Below are positions 1-9,057 of a stretch of 64,000 bases of DNA, piece after piece. Below the pieces are notes generated by a model. It was not told the DNA's origin, did no database searches, and saw nothing but the letters and a program-made list of their open reading frames with translations. Every line of letters starts with the position of its first letter. The first letter of the stretch is position 1. Source of the DNA: Elizabethkingia sp. YR214 (GTDB taxonomy: Bacteria; Bacteroidota; Bacteroidia; Flavobacteriales; Weeksellaceae); assembly GCF_003058195.1 (NCBI RefSeq), contig NZ_QBUH01000003.1, positions 463,169 to 527,168 of the forward strand, read 5' to 3'. The position numbers were made by a program, and so were the translations under genes.

Positions 1-1221
1 GTAGTAAGCGATACTTAATGCAGAACCCAAGATTGCTACTAATACTAAGAATGCAGCACCATTCATTGCCTGGCTGAATAAACTGAATTTCCCAATGAAA
101 CCTGCCGTTAATGGAATACCAGCCATAGATAATAATGAAACTGTAGCTACAATAGCTAATAAAGGTTCTGTTTTAGCAAGACCTTTGAATGCATTGTAAG
201 ATACTTCTCTTTTTACTTTTTCTACCCAGATTAGTGTTAAGAAAGCACCAATAGTAGATAGAGAATATGCTAAAAGATAGAAAGCCATTTTCTCTAAAGA
301 GTTTTCATTCATTCCGAAGAATATCAAACCGATATATCCGGCATGCGAAACACTGGAGTAAGCAAGCATTCTCTTCATGTTAGTCTGAGCAAGCCCCATA
401 CAGTTAGCCAATAGTAATGTAATGATTACGAAGCTTCCCATAATATTTAACCAGTTACCATACGTTCCTGCGAAACCAATAACCATTAACTTGAATAGCG
501 CTCCGAAAGCCGAAATTTTAACTACGGTTGCCATAAAAGAGGTAATGATAGATGGTGCTCCCTGATATACATCCGGGCTCCACATATGGAATGGTGCTAA
601 AGAAGTTTTAAATGCCATTGCACAAAGCATAAGGATAAAACCTAAAATAAACATTGGATTTTTCCCTGACTGAAGACTGAATTTGTGAATCTCTGTAAGA
701 TCAAATGATCCAGTACTTCCGTAGATCATAGCAATACCGAAAAGTAAGAATCCGGTAGCAAATGCTCCTGTTAAGAAATACTTCATAGAAGCTTCAATAG
801 AACGAAGATCTGTTTTATTAGCTCCTGCCATTACATATAATGGGATAGAAAGAATTTCAATTCCTAAGAATAATGTAACAAGGTTTTTGAATCCAAATAA
901 TGTAATACCTCCACATAATGATAAAAGCATTAATGCATATAATTCAGACTGGTGACTTCTGTGATTGTTGAATGCAAATCCTCCAAGGAAGAAGATAAGC
1001 ACCGTGACAACGATAGAAATCTGTGTTAATAGTCTTGCTGGTCCGTCGTACAAGTACATGTTGTCGTACTTCAGGAAAAAACTACAGTCTGGCATATAGC
1101 TTACATAGAAAGCTATTAAAAGCCCTAAAATACCAATATATCTTGAGAATTTGCTTTGGTTAAATACCCCGGCAAAAAGCGATAATACTGCTGTTATAAA
1201 AATTATAATAAATACCGTCAT
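1..1221 (-). CDS. nuoN: NADH-quinone oxidoreductase subunit N (partial, 3' end outside window)
   Basis: This is an antiporter-like membrane subunit of respiratory complex I, which couples NADH:quinone electron transfer to ion pumping. The reading frame is open from an ATG at 1221 to the left edge (407 codons) with no stop, so the C-terminus lies outside the window. The translation is a chain of hydrophobic helices with the conserved region around ..FKTSLAPFHMWSPDVYQGAP.., typical of the NuoL/M/N family (proton-translocation module), and a later MKRMLAYSSVSHAGY segment. It is the last gene of the nuo operon and starts 11 bp after nuoM. Confidence 0.95.
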   Translation of the reverse strand, partial: MTVFIIIFITAVLSLFAGVFNQSKFSRYIGILGLLIAFYVSYMPDCSFFLKYDNMYLYDGPARLLTQISIVVTVLIFFLGGFAFNNHRSHQSELYALMLLSLCGGITLFGFKNLVTLFLGIEILSIPLYVMAGANKTDLRSIEASMKYFLTGAFATGFLLFGIAMIYGSTGSFDLTEIHKFSLQSGKNPMFILGFILMLCAMAFKTSLAPFHMWSPDVYQGAPSIITSFMATVVKISAFGALFKLMVIGFAGTYGNWLNIMGSFVIITLLLANCMGLAQTNMKRMLAYSSVSHAGYIGLIFFGMNENSLEKMAFYLLAYSLSTIGAFLTLIWVEKVKREVSYNAFKGLAKTEPLLAIVATVSLLSMAGIPLTAGFIGKFSLFSQAMNGAAFLVLVAILGSALSIAYY

Positions 1222-1232
1222 TTTCCTTTCAA

Positions 1233-2720
1233 TTAATTATTCATTGATTTGAAGATAAACTCCAACGAACTATGTACCATCTCCAGAATACTATTTGGGA
1301 AGATCCCGAAAAGTATTACAAATACAACCAGCGAAGCCAGTACAGAGAATTCTACTCCTGAAACATCCTTCATGTTAGCAAGAAGAACCTCGTCTCCTTT
1401 ACCAAACATTGCTTTTCCGTACATTCTAAGCATGTATACAGCACAAAGTATAACAGTAAGACCTGATATAATAACCGCTGTTGTATTATAATCTGAAATA
1501 GACTTTAATAAGATGAATTCACCGATGAAACCATTAGTTAACGGAACTGCCATAGATCCGAATACAATAATCAGGAACAGAACTGCAAACTTAGGCGCTA
1601 CCTTAGCTAGTCCACCCATTTGTCTGATGTCTCTTGTTTTAAATCTTCTGTATAAGATATCCGCACAGTAAAATAAACCAACGATATTGATACCGTGAGC
1701 GAAAGCTTGTATAACAGCACCTTCAGCACCTTCGGTAGTGAAGCGCCCGTTAAGGGTAAGAATTGCAGAAGCAAAAATACCTGCTACGATTAATCCAATG
1801 TGAGAAAGAGAAGAATAAGTAATGATTCTTTTGATATCGTTTTTAACAATAGCGATTAATGCACCATAAACGATACCAATAATAGCCAATGTTAATACAA
1901 TCTGACCTGAAATTCCCAGAATAGCTCCCGGTGCAATCGGAAGAAGATATCTTAAAACTCCGAAGATTGCCATTTTCAGCATGATACCAGACAGAAGCAT
2001 TGTTCCTTCGGTAGGAGAGTAAGTATAAGTATCCGGCTGCCATGTATGGAACGGGAATACTGGTAATTTTACAGCGAATGCTACAAAAATAAACCAGAAA
2101 ACTATAGTCTGTTGAGTAACGTTGAGATCTGAGTTATACATATCCAGTAGTGCAAAAGATGCAGAGTGATTGTATACGTAGATAAGACCACCTAACATGA
2201 ATAACGAACCAATAAATGTATACACGAAGAACTTAGTCGTAAAACGAAGTTTCTGATCTTCCTGACCCCATAGTCCACAAATGAACCAAATCGGGATAAG
2301 AGTTACTTCCCAGAAAGCATAGAACATTAAACCATCTAATGAAGTAAATACTCCGATAAGACCAAACTGCATTAATAAGATCAGTCCGTAGAAAGTATTC
2401 TTGTATTTTACAGTCTGACTAAAAGAAGACAGTATAATTAATGAGGTTAATATAGTGGTTAATAAAATAAACAGCATGGATAAACCATCAACGCCTAAGT
2501 ATAAAGAAGTCTTCAGGAATGAAGATTCCGGGGTGTTGATTTGATACTGTAAGTTCTGGCTGTCTATGGTTGCCGCAAAGTCTAGTCCTGAAAGCATATA
2601 GAATGACAAAGCCATTTCTAAAAATGCTAGTACTAAAGCTATGTACTTAGCGCTTGGACTTTTCCATGCAAAAACCAGAGCAGATCCAATAACTGGTATT
2701 AGTAATAGTGCTAATAACAT
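1233..2720 (-). CDS. nuoM: NADH-quinone oxidoreductase subunit M
   Basis: Membrane-arm subunit of complex I, 495 residues, the usual length for NuoM. It has about 14 predicted membrane helices and the conserved proton-channel segments: the Glu in FYAFWEVTLIPIW near residue 140, a Lys in the PVFPFHTWQPDTY region, and KRIITYSSLSHIG. It pumps protons alongside NuoL and NuoN. The ATG at 2720 follows the nuoL stop almost immediately, so the genes are translationally close in one operon. I see nothing unusual in it. Confidence 0.97.
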   Translation of the reverse strand: MLLALLLIPVIGSALVFAWKSPSAKYIALVLAFLEMALSFYMLSGLDFAATIDSQNLQYQINTPESSFLKTSLYLGVDGLSMLFILLTTILTSLIILSSFSQTVKYKNTFYGLILLMQFGLIGVFTSLDGLMFYAFWEVTLIPIWFICGLWGQEDQKLRFTTKFFVYTFIGSLFMLGGLIYVYNHSASFALLDMYNSDLNVTQQTIVFWFIFVAFAVKLPVFPFHTWQPDTYTYSPTEGTMLLSGIMLKMAIFGVLRYLLPIAPGAILGISGQIVLTLAIIGIVYGALIAIVKNDIKRIITYSSLSHIGLIVAGIFASAILTLNGRFTTEGAEGAVIQAFAHGINIVGLFYCADILYRRFKTRDIRQMGGLAKVAPKFAVLFLIIVFGSMAVPLTNGFIGEFILLKSISDYNTTAVIISGLTVILCAVYMLRMYGKAMFGKGDEVLLANMKDVSGVEFSVLASLVVFVILFGIFPNSILEMVHSSLEFIFKSMNN

Positions 2721-2721
2721 C

Positions 2722-4620
2722 TTATGAATTCAATAAAAAGTTAACAATTAATATAATCCCTACGGCCAATGACATAATCAGCACATAAGTTTCTACATTT
2801 CCATTCTGAAGGCGCTTGAAAGATTTTCCAGAATCTTCAGCTCCGTTTGCAACAAAGTTTACAATACGATCGAGTACAGCTTTATCAAACATTGATGCTG
2901 CTTTACCCATTCCTTCAATAGGCTTTACAATCATTGCATTATAAATCTCATCAATTTTTAACTTCTGAGCAGAAAGTCTTTCCCATCCAACATATTTGCT
3001 GTCTGGTAATGCCATTTTCTTTTTGTTTACATAAGTATTTCTTACAATAAACCATACAATAAAGAACATGGCAACAGTAATGGCTAATAAAATCCATTCT
3101 GTAGCTACGCTTACTTCCGGTAATTCGATCGGAGAGATGATTACTTTGTTTAGCCAGTGTGCCAGTTTTTGAGAATGATCATGGGAAACAAAGTGCGGAA
3201 GGTTGAAGAAACCTCCAACAACTGAAAGAATAGCCAGTACAATTAGTGGTAAAGTCATATTCAGCGGACTTTCATGTAAATGATGTTCTTGTTCTTTTGA
3301 TCCTCTGAACTCTCCAAAGAAAGTAAGGTATAAAAGACGGAACATATAGATAGCAGTCATGGCAGCACTTACAAAAGTAAAGAACCATACTACAGGGTTT
3401 TTAGCAAATGCAGTTACAAGGATTTCATCTTTAGAAATCATCCCCGATAAGAAAGGGAAACCTGTAATAGCAAGGGTACCGATAAGGAATGTCCAGTAAG
3501 TTACCGGGATTTTCTTTCTCAGACCACCCATGTGTCTCATATCCTGCTCTCCGCTCATTGCGTGGATTACAGAACCTGATCCTAAGAATAATAAAGCTTT
3601 AAAGAAAGCGTGTGTCATCAGGTGGAACATTGCTGTTGTATAAGATCCTGCACCTAAAGCGATGAACATAAAACCTAACTGAGATACAGTAGAGTATGCC
3701 AATACCTTTTTGATGTCGTTCTGTCTTAGTGCAATGAACGATGCAACTAAAGAAGTTGCTAAACCGATGTACATAATGAACTCCATTGTACTAGGCGCCA
3801 ACGTATATAAGAAGTTAGAACGTACAACCAAGTAGATACCAGCTGTAACCATTGTTGCAGCGTGGATTAGTGCAGATACCGGTGTTGGACCTGCCATTGC
3901 ATCCGGTAACCATGTGAATAACGGAATCTGTGCAGATTTACCCATTGCTCCAATAAACAGAGATACAGTGATGAAAAGAATAATACCACCATTGTATTCG
4001 AACTTAGAAGCATTCTGAGCAACTGTCAGATAATCGATTGCGTTAAGCTGGTAAGCGATAGCGAAGATACCGATTAGTAAACCAAGGTCACCAATACGGT
4101 TCATAATGAAAGCTTTTCTTGCAGCTTTCCCATATTCTACGTTATCATACCAGAAACCGATTAGTAAATAAGAACAAACTCCTACACCTTCCCATCCTAT
4201 GAAAAGGATTAGGTAGTTACTTCCCATTACTAATAAAAGCATGGAGAAGATAAACAGGTTAAGGTAAGTGAAGAATTTGTAGAAACCTGCATCATGGCTC
4301 ATATAGCCAATAGAGTACAGGTGTATTAAAGAACCAATTCCGGTGATGATTAATACCATCATCAATGATAATTGGTCTATTTGTAATGAAAAGTTAATTG
4401 GAACTCCGTCAATCTGAAACCACTTGAACAAACGTACAATAGTAACAGAAGAGTCCGCAGTATAATCGGAGAAAATTGAAGCAGCCAGAACAAACGAAAC
4501 AAAAACAACAAGAGTTGCTAGTCCGCCCACTACTACTTTAGGCAAATGCTTTCCGAATAAGCCGTTAATCAGAAATCCTATTAACGGTAAAATAAGTATA
4601 GCTATAATCAAATTATCCAT
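2722..4620 (-). CDS. nuoL: NADH-quinone oxidoreductase subunit L
   Basis: Distal proton-pumping subunit of complex I. It is about 632 residues, with the Mrp-antiporter-type core (GWEGVGVCSYLLIGFWY, then PTPVSALIHAATMVTAG, then KKVLAYSTVSQLGFM) and the long C-terminal lateral-helix region expected of NuoL. A TTG codon at 4626 would extend the frame by two residues, but I prefer the ATG at 4620. It lies 6 bp beyond the nuoK stop, so the two genes are tightly coupled. Confidence 0.97.
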   Translation of the reverse strand: MDNLIIAILILPLIGFLINGLFGKHLPKVVVGGLATLVVFVSFVLAASIFSDYTADSSVTIVRLFKWFQIDGVPINFSLQIDQLSLMMVLIITGIGSLIHLYSIGYMSHDAGFYKFFTYLNLFIFSMLLLVMGSNYLILFIGWEGVGVCSYLLIGFWYDNVEYGKAARKAFIMNRIGDLGLLIGIFAIAYQLNAIDYLTVAQNASKFEYNGGIILFITVSLFIGAMGKSAQIPLFTWLPDAMAGPTPVSALIHAATMVTAGIYLVVRSNFLYTLAPSTMEFIMYIGLATSLVASFIALRQNDIKKVLAYSTVSQLGFMFIALGAGSYTTAMFHLMTHAFFKALLFLGSGSVIHAMSGEQDMRHMGGLRKKIPVTYWTFLIGTLAITGFPFLSGMISKDEILVTAFAKNPVVWFFTFVSAAMTAIYMFRLLYLTFFGEFRGSKEQEHHLHESPLNMTLPLIVLAILSVVGGFFNLPHFVSHDHSQKLAHWLNKVIISPIELPEVSVATEWILLAITVAMFFIVWFIVRNTYVNKKKMALPDSKYVGWERLSAQKLKIDEIYNAMIVKPIEGMGKAASMFDKAVLDRIVNFVANGAEDSGKSFKRLQNGNVETYVLIMSLAVGIILIVNFLLNS

Positions 4621-4626
4621 CAGCAA

Positions 4627-4959
4627 TTATCCTTTTAATTTGTTAAATACACTTACATCCACAGAACGGGTGTTTCTGTACATCATCGTTAAGATTGCCA
4701 ATCCTACAGCAACTTCGGCTGCGGCAACCACCATGATGAAGAATACCAATACCTGAGCATGCCCATCTCCTTTGTATGCTGAAAAAGCAGCTAACAGTAG
4801 GTTTACAGAGTTCAGCATTAGCTCAACACATCCAAGAATAATAATCGCATTTTTACGGATTAATACTCCTAAAACACCTAAACTGAACAACAGACTGCAT
4901 AGAATAATATAATGTTCTATCGGAACAGCCTGTAACATCGAATTAGTTACTTCTCCCAT
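4627..4959 (-). CDS. nuoK: NADH-quinone oxidoreductase subunit K
   Basis: Small three-helix membrane subunit of complex I, 110 residues. It shows the two conserved intramembrane acidic residues of the family, in LGCVELMLNSVNLL and VAAAEVAVGLAIL, which take part in the quinone-to-pump coupling path. It sits between nuoJ and nuoL with minimal spacers. The length and order match other complex I operons. Confidence 0.96.
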   Translation of the reverse strand: MGEVTNSMLQAVPIEHYIILCSLLFSLGVLGVLIRKNAIIILGCVELMLNSVNLLLAAFSAYKGDGHAQVLVFFIMVVAAAEVAVGLAILTMMYRNTRSVDVSVFNKLKG

Positions 4960-4960
4960 T

Positions 4961-5455
4961 TTATATATCTTTTTTACCGATTAATACTGCACTGATAATT
5001 GCGGTAAGAATTAATACACTCGCAAGCTCAAATGGCAATACATACTCGTTAAACAATAATTTCCCTAGGTTTTTGGTAAGACCTACACCATTGTCGGAAA
5101 CAGCTACTTTTGCAGTTCCCTGGATACCTCTGTAGGCTCCTAATAATCCTGTTAATAATATTCCTGCGGAAATAATCCCGATGAATTTCATATAGTTCTT
5201 CTTACTGGACTCGTCTTTTGCGTTCAGATTCAGCATCATCAGAATGTATAAGAAAAGTACCATGATGGCACCTGCATATACAATGATCTGTACAATCCCT
5301 AAAAACTGAGCATTCAGCAAAATATACATTCCTGCAATAGAGAAGAACGTAATAACAAGAGATAAGATGCTATATAACGGGTTCCTTGCAAAAACCATAT
5401 AAACAGCGCTGGCTAACGCTAACAGTGCTACAAAATAAAAAATATACTGCTCCAT
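4961..5455 (-). CDS. nuoJ: NADH-quinone oxidoreductase subunit J
   Basis: Membrane subunit of complex I with five predicted helices in 164 residues. The conserved third helix (VQIIVYAGAIMVLFLYILMM) contains the pi-bulge region that moves during coupling. The ATG at 5455 overlaps the nuoI stop codon by one base (TAATG), indicating translational coupling. Confidence 0.96.
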   Translation of the reverse strand: MEQYIFYFVALLALASAVYMVFARNPLYSILSLVITFFSIAGMYILLNAQFLGIVQIIVYAGAIMVLFLYILMMLNLNAKDESSKKNYMKFIGIISAGILLTGLLGAYRGIQGTAKVAVSDNGVGLTKNLGKLLFNEYVLPFELASVLILTAIISAVLIGKKDI

Positions 5456-5994
5456 TATTCCGGTTGGTTATAAGATTTCTTTTGACGATCAGAAATATCG
5501 ATACGGTTGTTCATATCTTCTACCAGTTTGTCCTTTCCGTATACAAAAGAACCTCTGTTAGTTTCTACATCTACCAATCTGTCTGTTAAATAAATTGCTG
5601 ATTTTGGACATGCATCTTCACACAATCCACAGAAAATACATCTCAGCATATTGATTTCATATACTGAAGCATATTTTTCCTCACGGTATAGATGCTTTTC
5701 CTCTTTTGTTCTTTCTGCAGCAGTCATTGTAATGGCTTCTGCAGGGCAAGCTACAGCACAAAGACCGCAGGCCGTACAACGTTCTCTACCCTCATCGTCT
5801 CTTTTCAGGACATGCTGACCACGCCATACTTTTGCAAAAATCCTTCTTTCTTCAGGATAGCTGAAAGTATTATTTTTCTGGAAAGCGTGCTTCAGCGTAA
5901 TCCCCATACCTTTGAAAATGGCAGGCAGATAACTTCTTTCGGCTAAAGTCATCTCTTTATTGGAGACTACTTTTGATCTGTTCGTTAGTTTCAT
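5455..5994 (-). CDS. nuoI: NADH-quinone oxidoreductase subunit I (2x[4Fe-4S])
   Basis: Peripheral ferredoxin-like subunit carrying clusters N6a and N6b. It has two CxxCxxCxxxC sets: Cys73/76/79/83 (CTACGLCAVACP) and Cys119/122/125/129 (CIFCGLCEDACP). It is 179 residues with a hydrophilic tail after the second cluster, ordinary for the family. Upstream, the 121-bp gap to nuoH is one of the AT-rich degenerate spacers described separately. Downstream it overlaps nuoJ by one base. Confidence 0.97.
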   Translation of the reverse strand: MKLTNRSKVVSNKEMTLAERSYLPAIFKGMGITLKHAFQKNNTFSYPEERRIFAKVWRGQHVLKRDDEGRERCTACGLCAVACPAEAITMTAAERTKEEKHLYREEKYASVYEINMLRCIFCGLCEDACPKSAIYLTDRLVDVETNRGSFVYGKDKLVEDMNNRIDISDRQKKSYNQPE

Positions 5995-6115
5995 CTTATT
6001 GTAATTATCAGATGTCGGAGGTTAGTTTTCAGAGTTCAGAGCTTAGCCTTCTTTCTTCCAATTTATTTCCTTCACCACTAATTCAAAATTTAATAATTCA
6101 AAATCCAAAATTGTT
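5995..6115. repeat. Degenerate AT-rich spacer between nuoH and nuoI
   Basis: A 121-bp non-coding gap inside the operon built from short near-repeats (TTCAGAGTTCAGAGC; TTCAAAATTTAATAATTC followed by AAAATCCAAAATTG). No ORF, terminator or promoter match was found. Similar self-similar filler occurs in other operon gaps of this window (nuoE-nuoD, nuoD-nuoC, atpA-atpG). Confidence 0.5.
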
Positions 6116-7147
6116 TTATACAAACAATAATATTGCACCAGTTACCAATAAGTTAATTAGCGCTAACGGGATGAAAGATTTCCATCCTAAGTGCATTAAC
6201 TGGTCGTAACGGAATCTTGGTAAAGTCCATCTTATCCACATAAAAATGAATACAAATAAGAAAGCTTTAGCTAAAAAGGCTACGATACTGATAATTCCAG
6301 CAGCATTTTCTCCCCAGTTTTCACCAACCCACTGAATTCCAGGATAGTTGTAACCACCAAAGAAAAGGGTAGTGATAAGTGCTGAAGAAATAAACATATT
6401 AACATATTCCGCAAAAAGGAATAATCCAAATTTCATAGAAGAGTATTCAGTGTGGAATCCATTAACAAGTTCAGATTCACATTCTGCTAAGTCAAAAGGT
6501 GCACGGTTACATTCTGCAAGGGAGCAAACAAAGAAAATAATGAATGCTACAGGTTGAAGAACGATATTCCACTTCATACCGCCCCATCCGGCTTGGTTTT
6601 CTGTAATAACACGAAGATCCAGAGATCCGTTCATTAATACTATAGAAAGAAGTGAAAGACCCATTGCCAATTCGTAAGAAATCATCTGTGAAGATGCTCT
6701 TACTGCAGAGATCAATGAAAATTTGTTATTGGAAGCCCATCCACCAATCATAATTGCATAAACACTAGTAGAAGCCATACCGATAAGGAAAAGAACTCCA
6801 ACATCGATATTTGCTACCTGCACAGGCAAAGATTCACCACCAATGTTTAATGATTTTCCCCAAGGGATAACCGCTCCCGTAATCAGGGATATAAACATCA
6901 GAAGGCCTGGTGCCAGGATGAATAAAAATTTCTCGGCATTTTTCGGCATAAACTCTTCCTTGAAGAAAAGCTTACCACCATCTGCCAATGGCTGCAAAAG
7001 ACCAAATGGTCCCGCACGGTTAGGCCCGATTCTGTCCTGCATAATAGCAGCAACTTTACGCTCTGCCCATGTTGAGTAAGCAGCAACTGCGATGCATAAC
7101 ACAAACAGAATAACGATAAGTATTGTTGTAAAAAGAATATTTGTCAT
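6116..7147 (-). CDS. nuoH: NADH-quinone oxidoreductase subunit H
   Basis: Membrane subunit that forms the quinone chamber with NuoB/D. It is 343 residues with about eight helices. Family hallmarks visible are WAERKVAAIMQDRIGPNRAGP near the N-terminus and the acidic loop region CSLAECNRAPFDLAECESELVNGFHTEY (quoted in parts: ECNRAPFDLAE, ESELVNGFHTEY). The start lies 3 bp after the nuoG stop. Confidence 0.97.
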   Translation of the reverse strand: MTNILFTTILIVILFVLCIAVAAYSTWAERKVAAIMQDRIGPNRAGPFGLLQPLADGGKLFFKEEFMPKNAEKFLFILAPGLLMFISLITGAVIPWGKSLNIGGESLPVQVANIDVGVLFLIGMASTSVYAIMIGGWASNNKFSLISAVRASSQMISYELAMGLSLLSIVLMNGSLDLRVITENQAGWGGMKWNIVLQPVAFIIFFVCSLAECNRAPFDLAECESELVNGFHTEYSSMKFGLFLFAEYVNMFISSALITTLFFGGYNYPGIQWVGENWGENAAGIISIVAFLAKAFLFVFIFMWIRWTLPRFRYDQLMHLGWKSFIPLALINLLVTGAILLFV

Positions 7148-7150
7148 GGT

Positions 7151-8149
7151 CTATTTTTCGTGTTTGCTATCTATTTCTATTACGGTTTCAGAATCAATGC
7201 GCTTATATGAATCTTGCAATGTTCCGTACTTGTTCGTTGAAATTACAGAATGACGGTCGATATGTCTTGGTCCTTCTATAGTCCAGTCTTTCGTATCTTT
7301 TCTTTCGAAACGACAGTCGTTACAGATAAATTCTTCTACTTCTCCGTAGATATCTTTTCTTGCTGTAACACGAAGAATCTCGTCTCCCTTCATCCAAAGA
7401 ACAGCTTTTCCACTGCATTTCTCGCACTTACAAGTTGCATTTACCGGCTTGGTATACCATACACGGCTTGCGAAACGGAATGTTCTGTCTGTTAAAGCTC
7501 CTACAGGACATACATCGATAACGTTTCCGATAAAGTCATTATCCAAAGCTTTGTTCAGGTAAGTAGAAATTTCAGCATGGTCTCCTCTGAACAGGATTCC
7601 GTGTTCTCTTTCCGGAGTTAACTGATCAGCTAACAGAACGCAGCGTGCACAAAGGATGCAGCGGTTCATATTCAGCTTTATATATGGTCCGATATCATCG
7701 GCGTCAAAAGTTCTTCTTTCAAACTCAGTACGAGTTTCCTGAAGACCATTTTCGTAACTTAAATCCTGTAAATGACATTCACCTGCCTGATCACAGATAG
7801 GACAGTCTAATGGGTGATTTACCAATAAAAATTCGGTTACAGCATGTCTTGCTTCCTGTGTTTTAGGAGATTCAAGATTCTTCACTTCCATACCATCCAT
7901 TACAGTTGTACGGCAGCTTGCTACTAGCTTAGGCATCGGTCTTGGATCTGCTTCAGAACCTTTAGATACCTCTACAAGACAAGTTCTGCAACGTCCACCA
8001 CTTTTTTCCAGTTTGCTGTAATAGCACATTGCTGGCGGGACAGACTTTCCTCCGATTTGTCTGGCTGCTTCCAAAATAGTAGTGCCCGGAGCAACCTCAG
8101 TCGTTTGTCCGTCGATGGTTATTTTGAATTTTTTTATTTCTTCGCTCAT
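7151..8149 (-). CDS. nuoG: NADH-quinone oxidoreductase subunit G, short form
   Basis: Iron-sulfur subunit of the complex I NADH module. Visible ligands are a [2Fe-2S] set (Cys42, 54, 57, 79), the His-Cys3 N5 motif (His112, Cys116, 119, 125) and a [4Fe-4S] set (Cys164, 167, 170, 214). A further Cys cluster follows (Cys240, 242, 245 and 276). The protein stops at 332 residues and lacks the roughly 500-residue molybdopterin-oxidoreductase-like domain of E. coli NuoG. The ORF is intact, so this is a naturally short form rather than a frameshift; short NuoG proteins are, as I recall, usual in flavobacteria. Confidence 0.93.
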   Translation of the reverse strand: MSEEIKKFKITIDGQTTEVAPGTTILEAARQIGGKSVPPAMCYYSKLEKSGGRCRTCLVEVSKGSEADPRPMPKLVASCRTTVMDGMEVKNLESPKTQEARHAVTEFLLVNHPLDCPICDQAGECHLQDLSYENGLQETRTEFERRTFDADDIGPYIKLNMNRCILCARCVLLADQLTPEREHGILFRGDHAEISTYLNKALDNDFIGNVIDVCPVGALTDRTFRFASRVWYTKPVNATCKCEKCSGKAVLWMKGDEILRVTARKDIYGEVEEFICNDCRFERKDTKDWTIEGPRHIDRHSVISTNKYGTLQDSYKRIDSETVIEIDSKHEK

Positions 8150-8190
8150 ATTATATGCTTTAAGCTATATGCATGAAGCAATAGGCTTTG

Positions 8191-9039
8191 TTATTTATTC
8201 TTCTTTGTATTAAATGTATAACCAATTCCGGCAAGAACCTGTCCGAAAACAAAATCCTGTTGAGCCTTGTCTGGCTTATTATTTAATGTTGTCTTAATAT
8301 CCCACATGTTGATATAACCGGCTTTTCCTTCTAAACGAAGCATCCAGTGTTTAGCAAAAACAAGGTTGATACTCGCTCTGGCATCTGTACCTATCCCTGC
8401 CACATGGAAACGGTCACTTCTCTCATTTCCGAATAGTTTCACATTACTTTTCGGAAACATAAAACCTGCTCCAACTCCATAAGACCATACAATATCCCAG
8501 TTTTTGCTGGTACTGATCTTTTGGTATTTCTCAATACCTAAGTTTTCATAATTAAGACCATCTGTATGCTCGAAAGTCAGGAATTGTTCGTCCTGTAAAT
8601 TTACCTGTCCGTTTTGTACCATTCCTGCATATTTCGGATCGGAAATGTGTCCGGAGAAATTCACAGTCTGGTTTTGGTCCATCACATACTTCATGTGATC
8701 AATTCCTAAAACAATCGCTAAATTGTCTTTAATAAAATAACCTGCTCTGAAATTATACTGTACTACAGTAAACCATCCCGGGTTAAAATAAACGATTCCG
8801 AATTTAGTTGGTCTATCCTGTGCTGATACATTGTTTAGTTGGAAGTTATAACCATTTCCTGAAAAACGGATATCGGAATTACTAAAAGCAGCTCTGTTCC
8901 ATCCAAAGAAAACAAACATTTGTCCTTTTTTCGTTAGAGGAGTAGGCTTTTCTACAATACCTGTATTGCTGTCAAGACTTTGGGAAAAACCCAAACTTGT
9001 TCCTAAAAATAGTACTGCAAGCGCAAAAAACTTCTTCAT
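8191..9039 (-). CDS. Outer-membrane beta-barrel-like protein inside the nuo operon
   Basis: A secreted 282-residue protein with a clear signal peptide (MKKFFALAVLFLGTSLGFSQ). Its alternating aromatic/polar strands end in GYTF-type strands and a Lys/Asn tail, as in small outer-membrane beta-barrels. It has no iron-sulfur or quinone-site motif and is not a known complex I subunit. It lies between nuoF (18 bp upstream) and nuoG (41 bp downstream) on the same strand, so it is probably co-transcribed. Its function is unknown. A conserved barrel of the Bacteroidetes type is my best description. Confidence 0.75.
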   Translation of the reverse strand: MKKFFALAVLFLGTSLGFSQSLDSNTGIVEKPTPLTKKGQMFVFFGWNRAAFSNSDIRFSGNGYNFQLNNVSAQDRPTKFGIVYFNPGWFTVVQYNFRAGYFIKDNLAIVLGIDHMKYVMDQNQTVNFSGHISDPKYAGMVQNGQVNLQDEQFLTFEHTDGLNYENLGIEKYQKISTSKNWDIVWSYGVGAGFMFPKSNVKLFGNERSDRFHVAGIGTDARASINLVFAKHWMLRLEGKAGYINMWDIKTTLNNKPDKAQQDFVFGQVLAGIGYTFNTKKNK

Positions 9040-9057
9040 TATCTTTCTAGCAATTTA

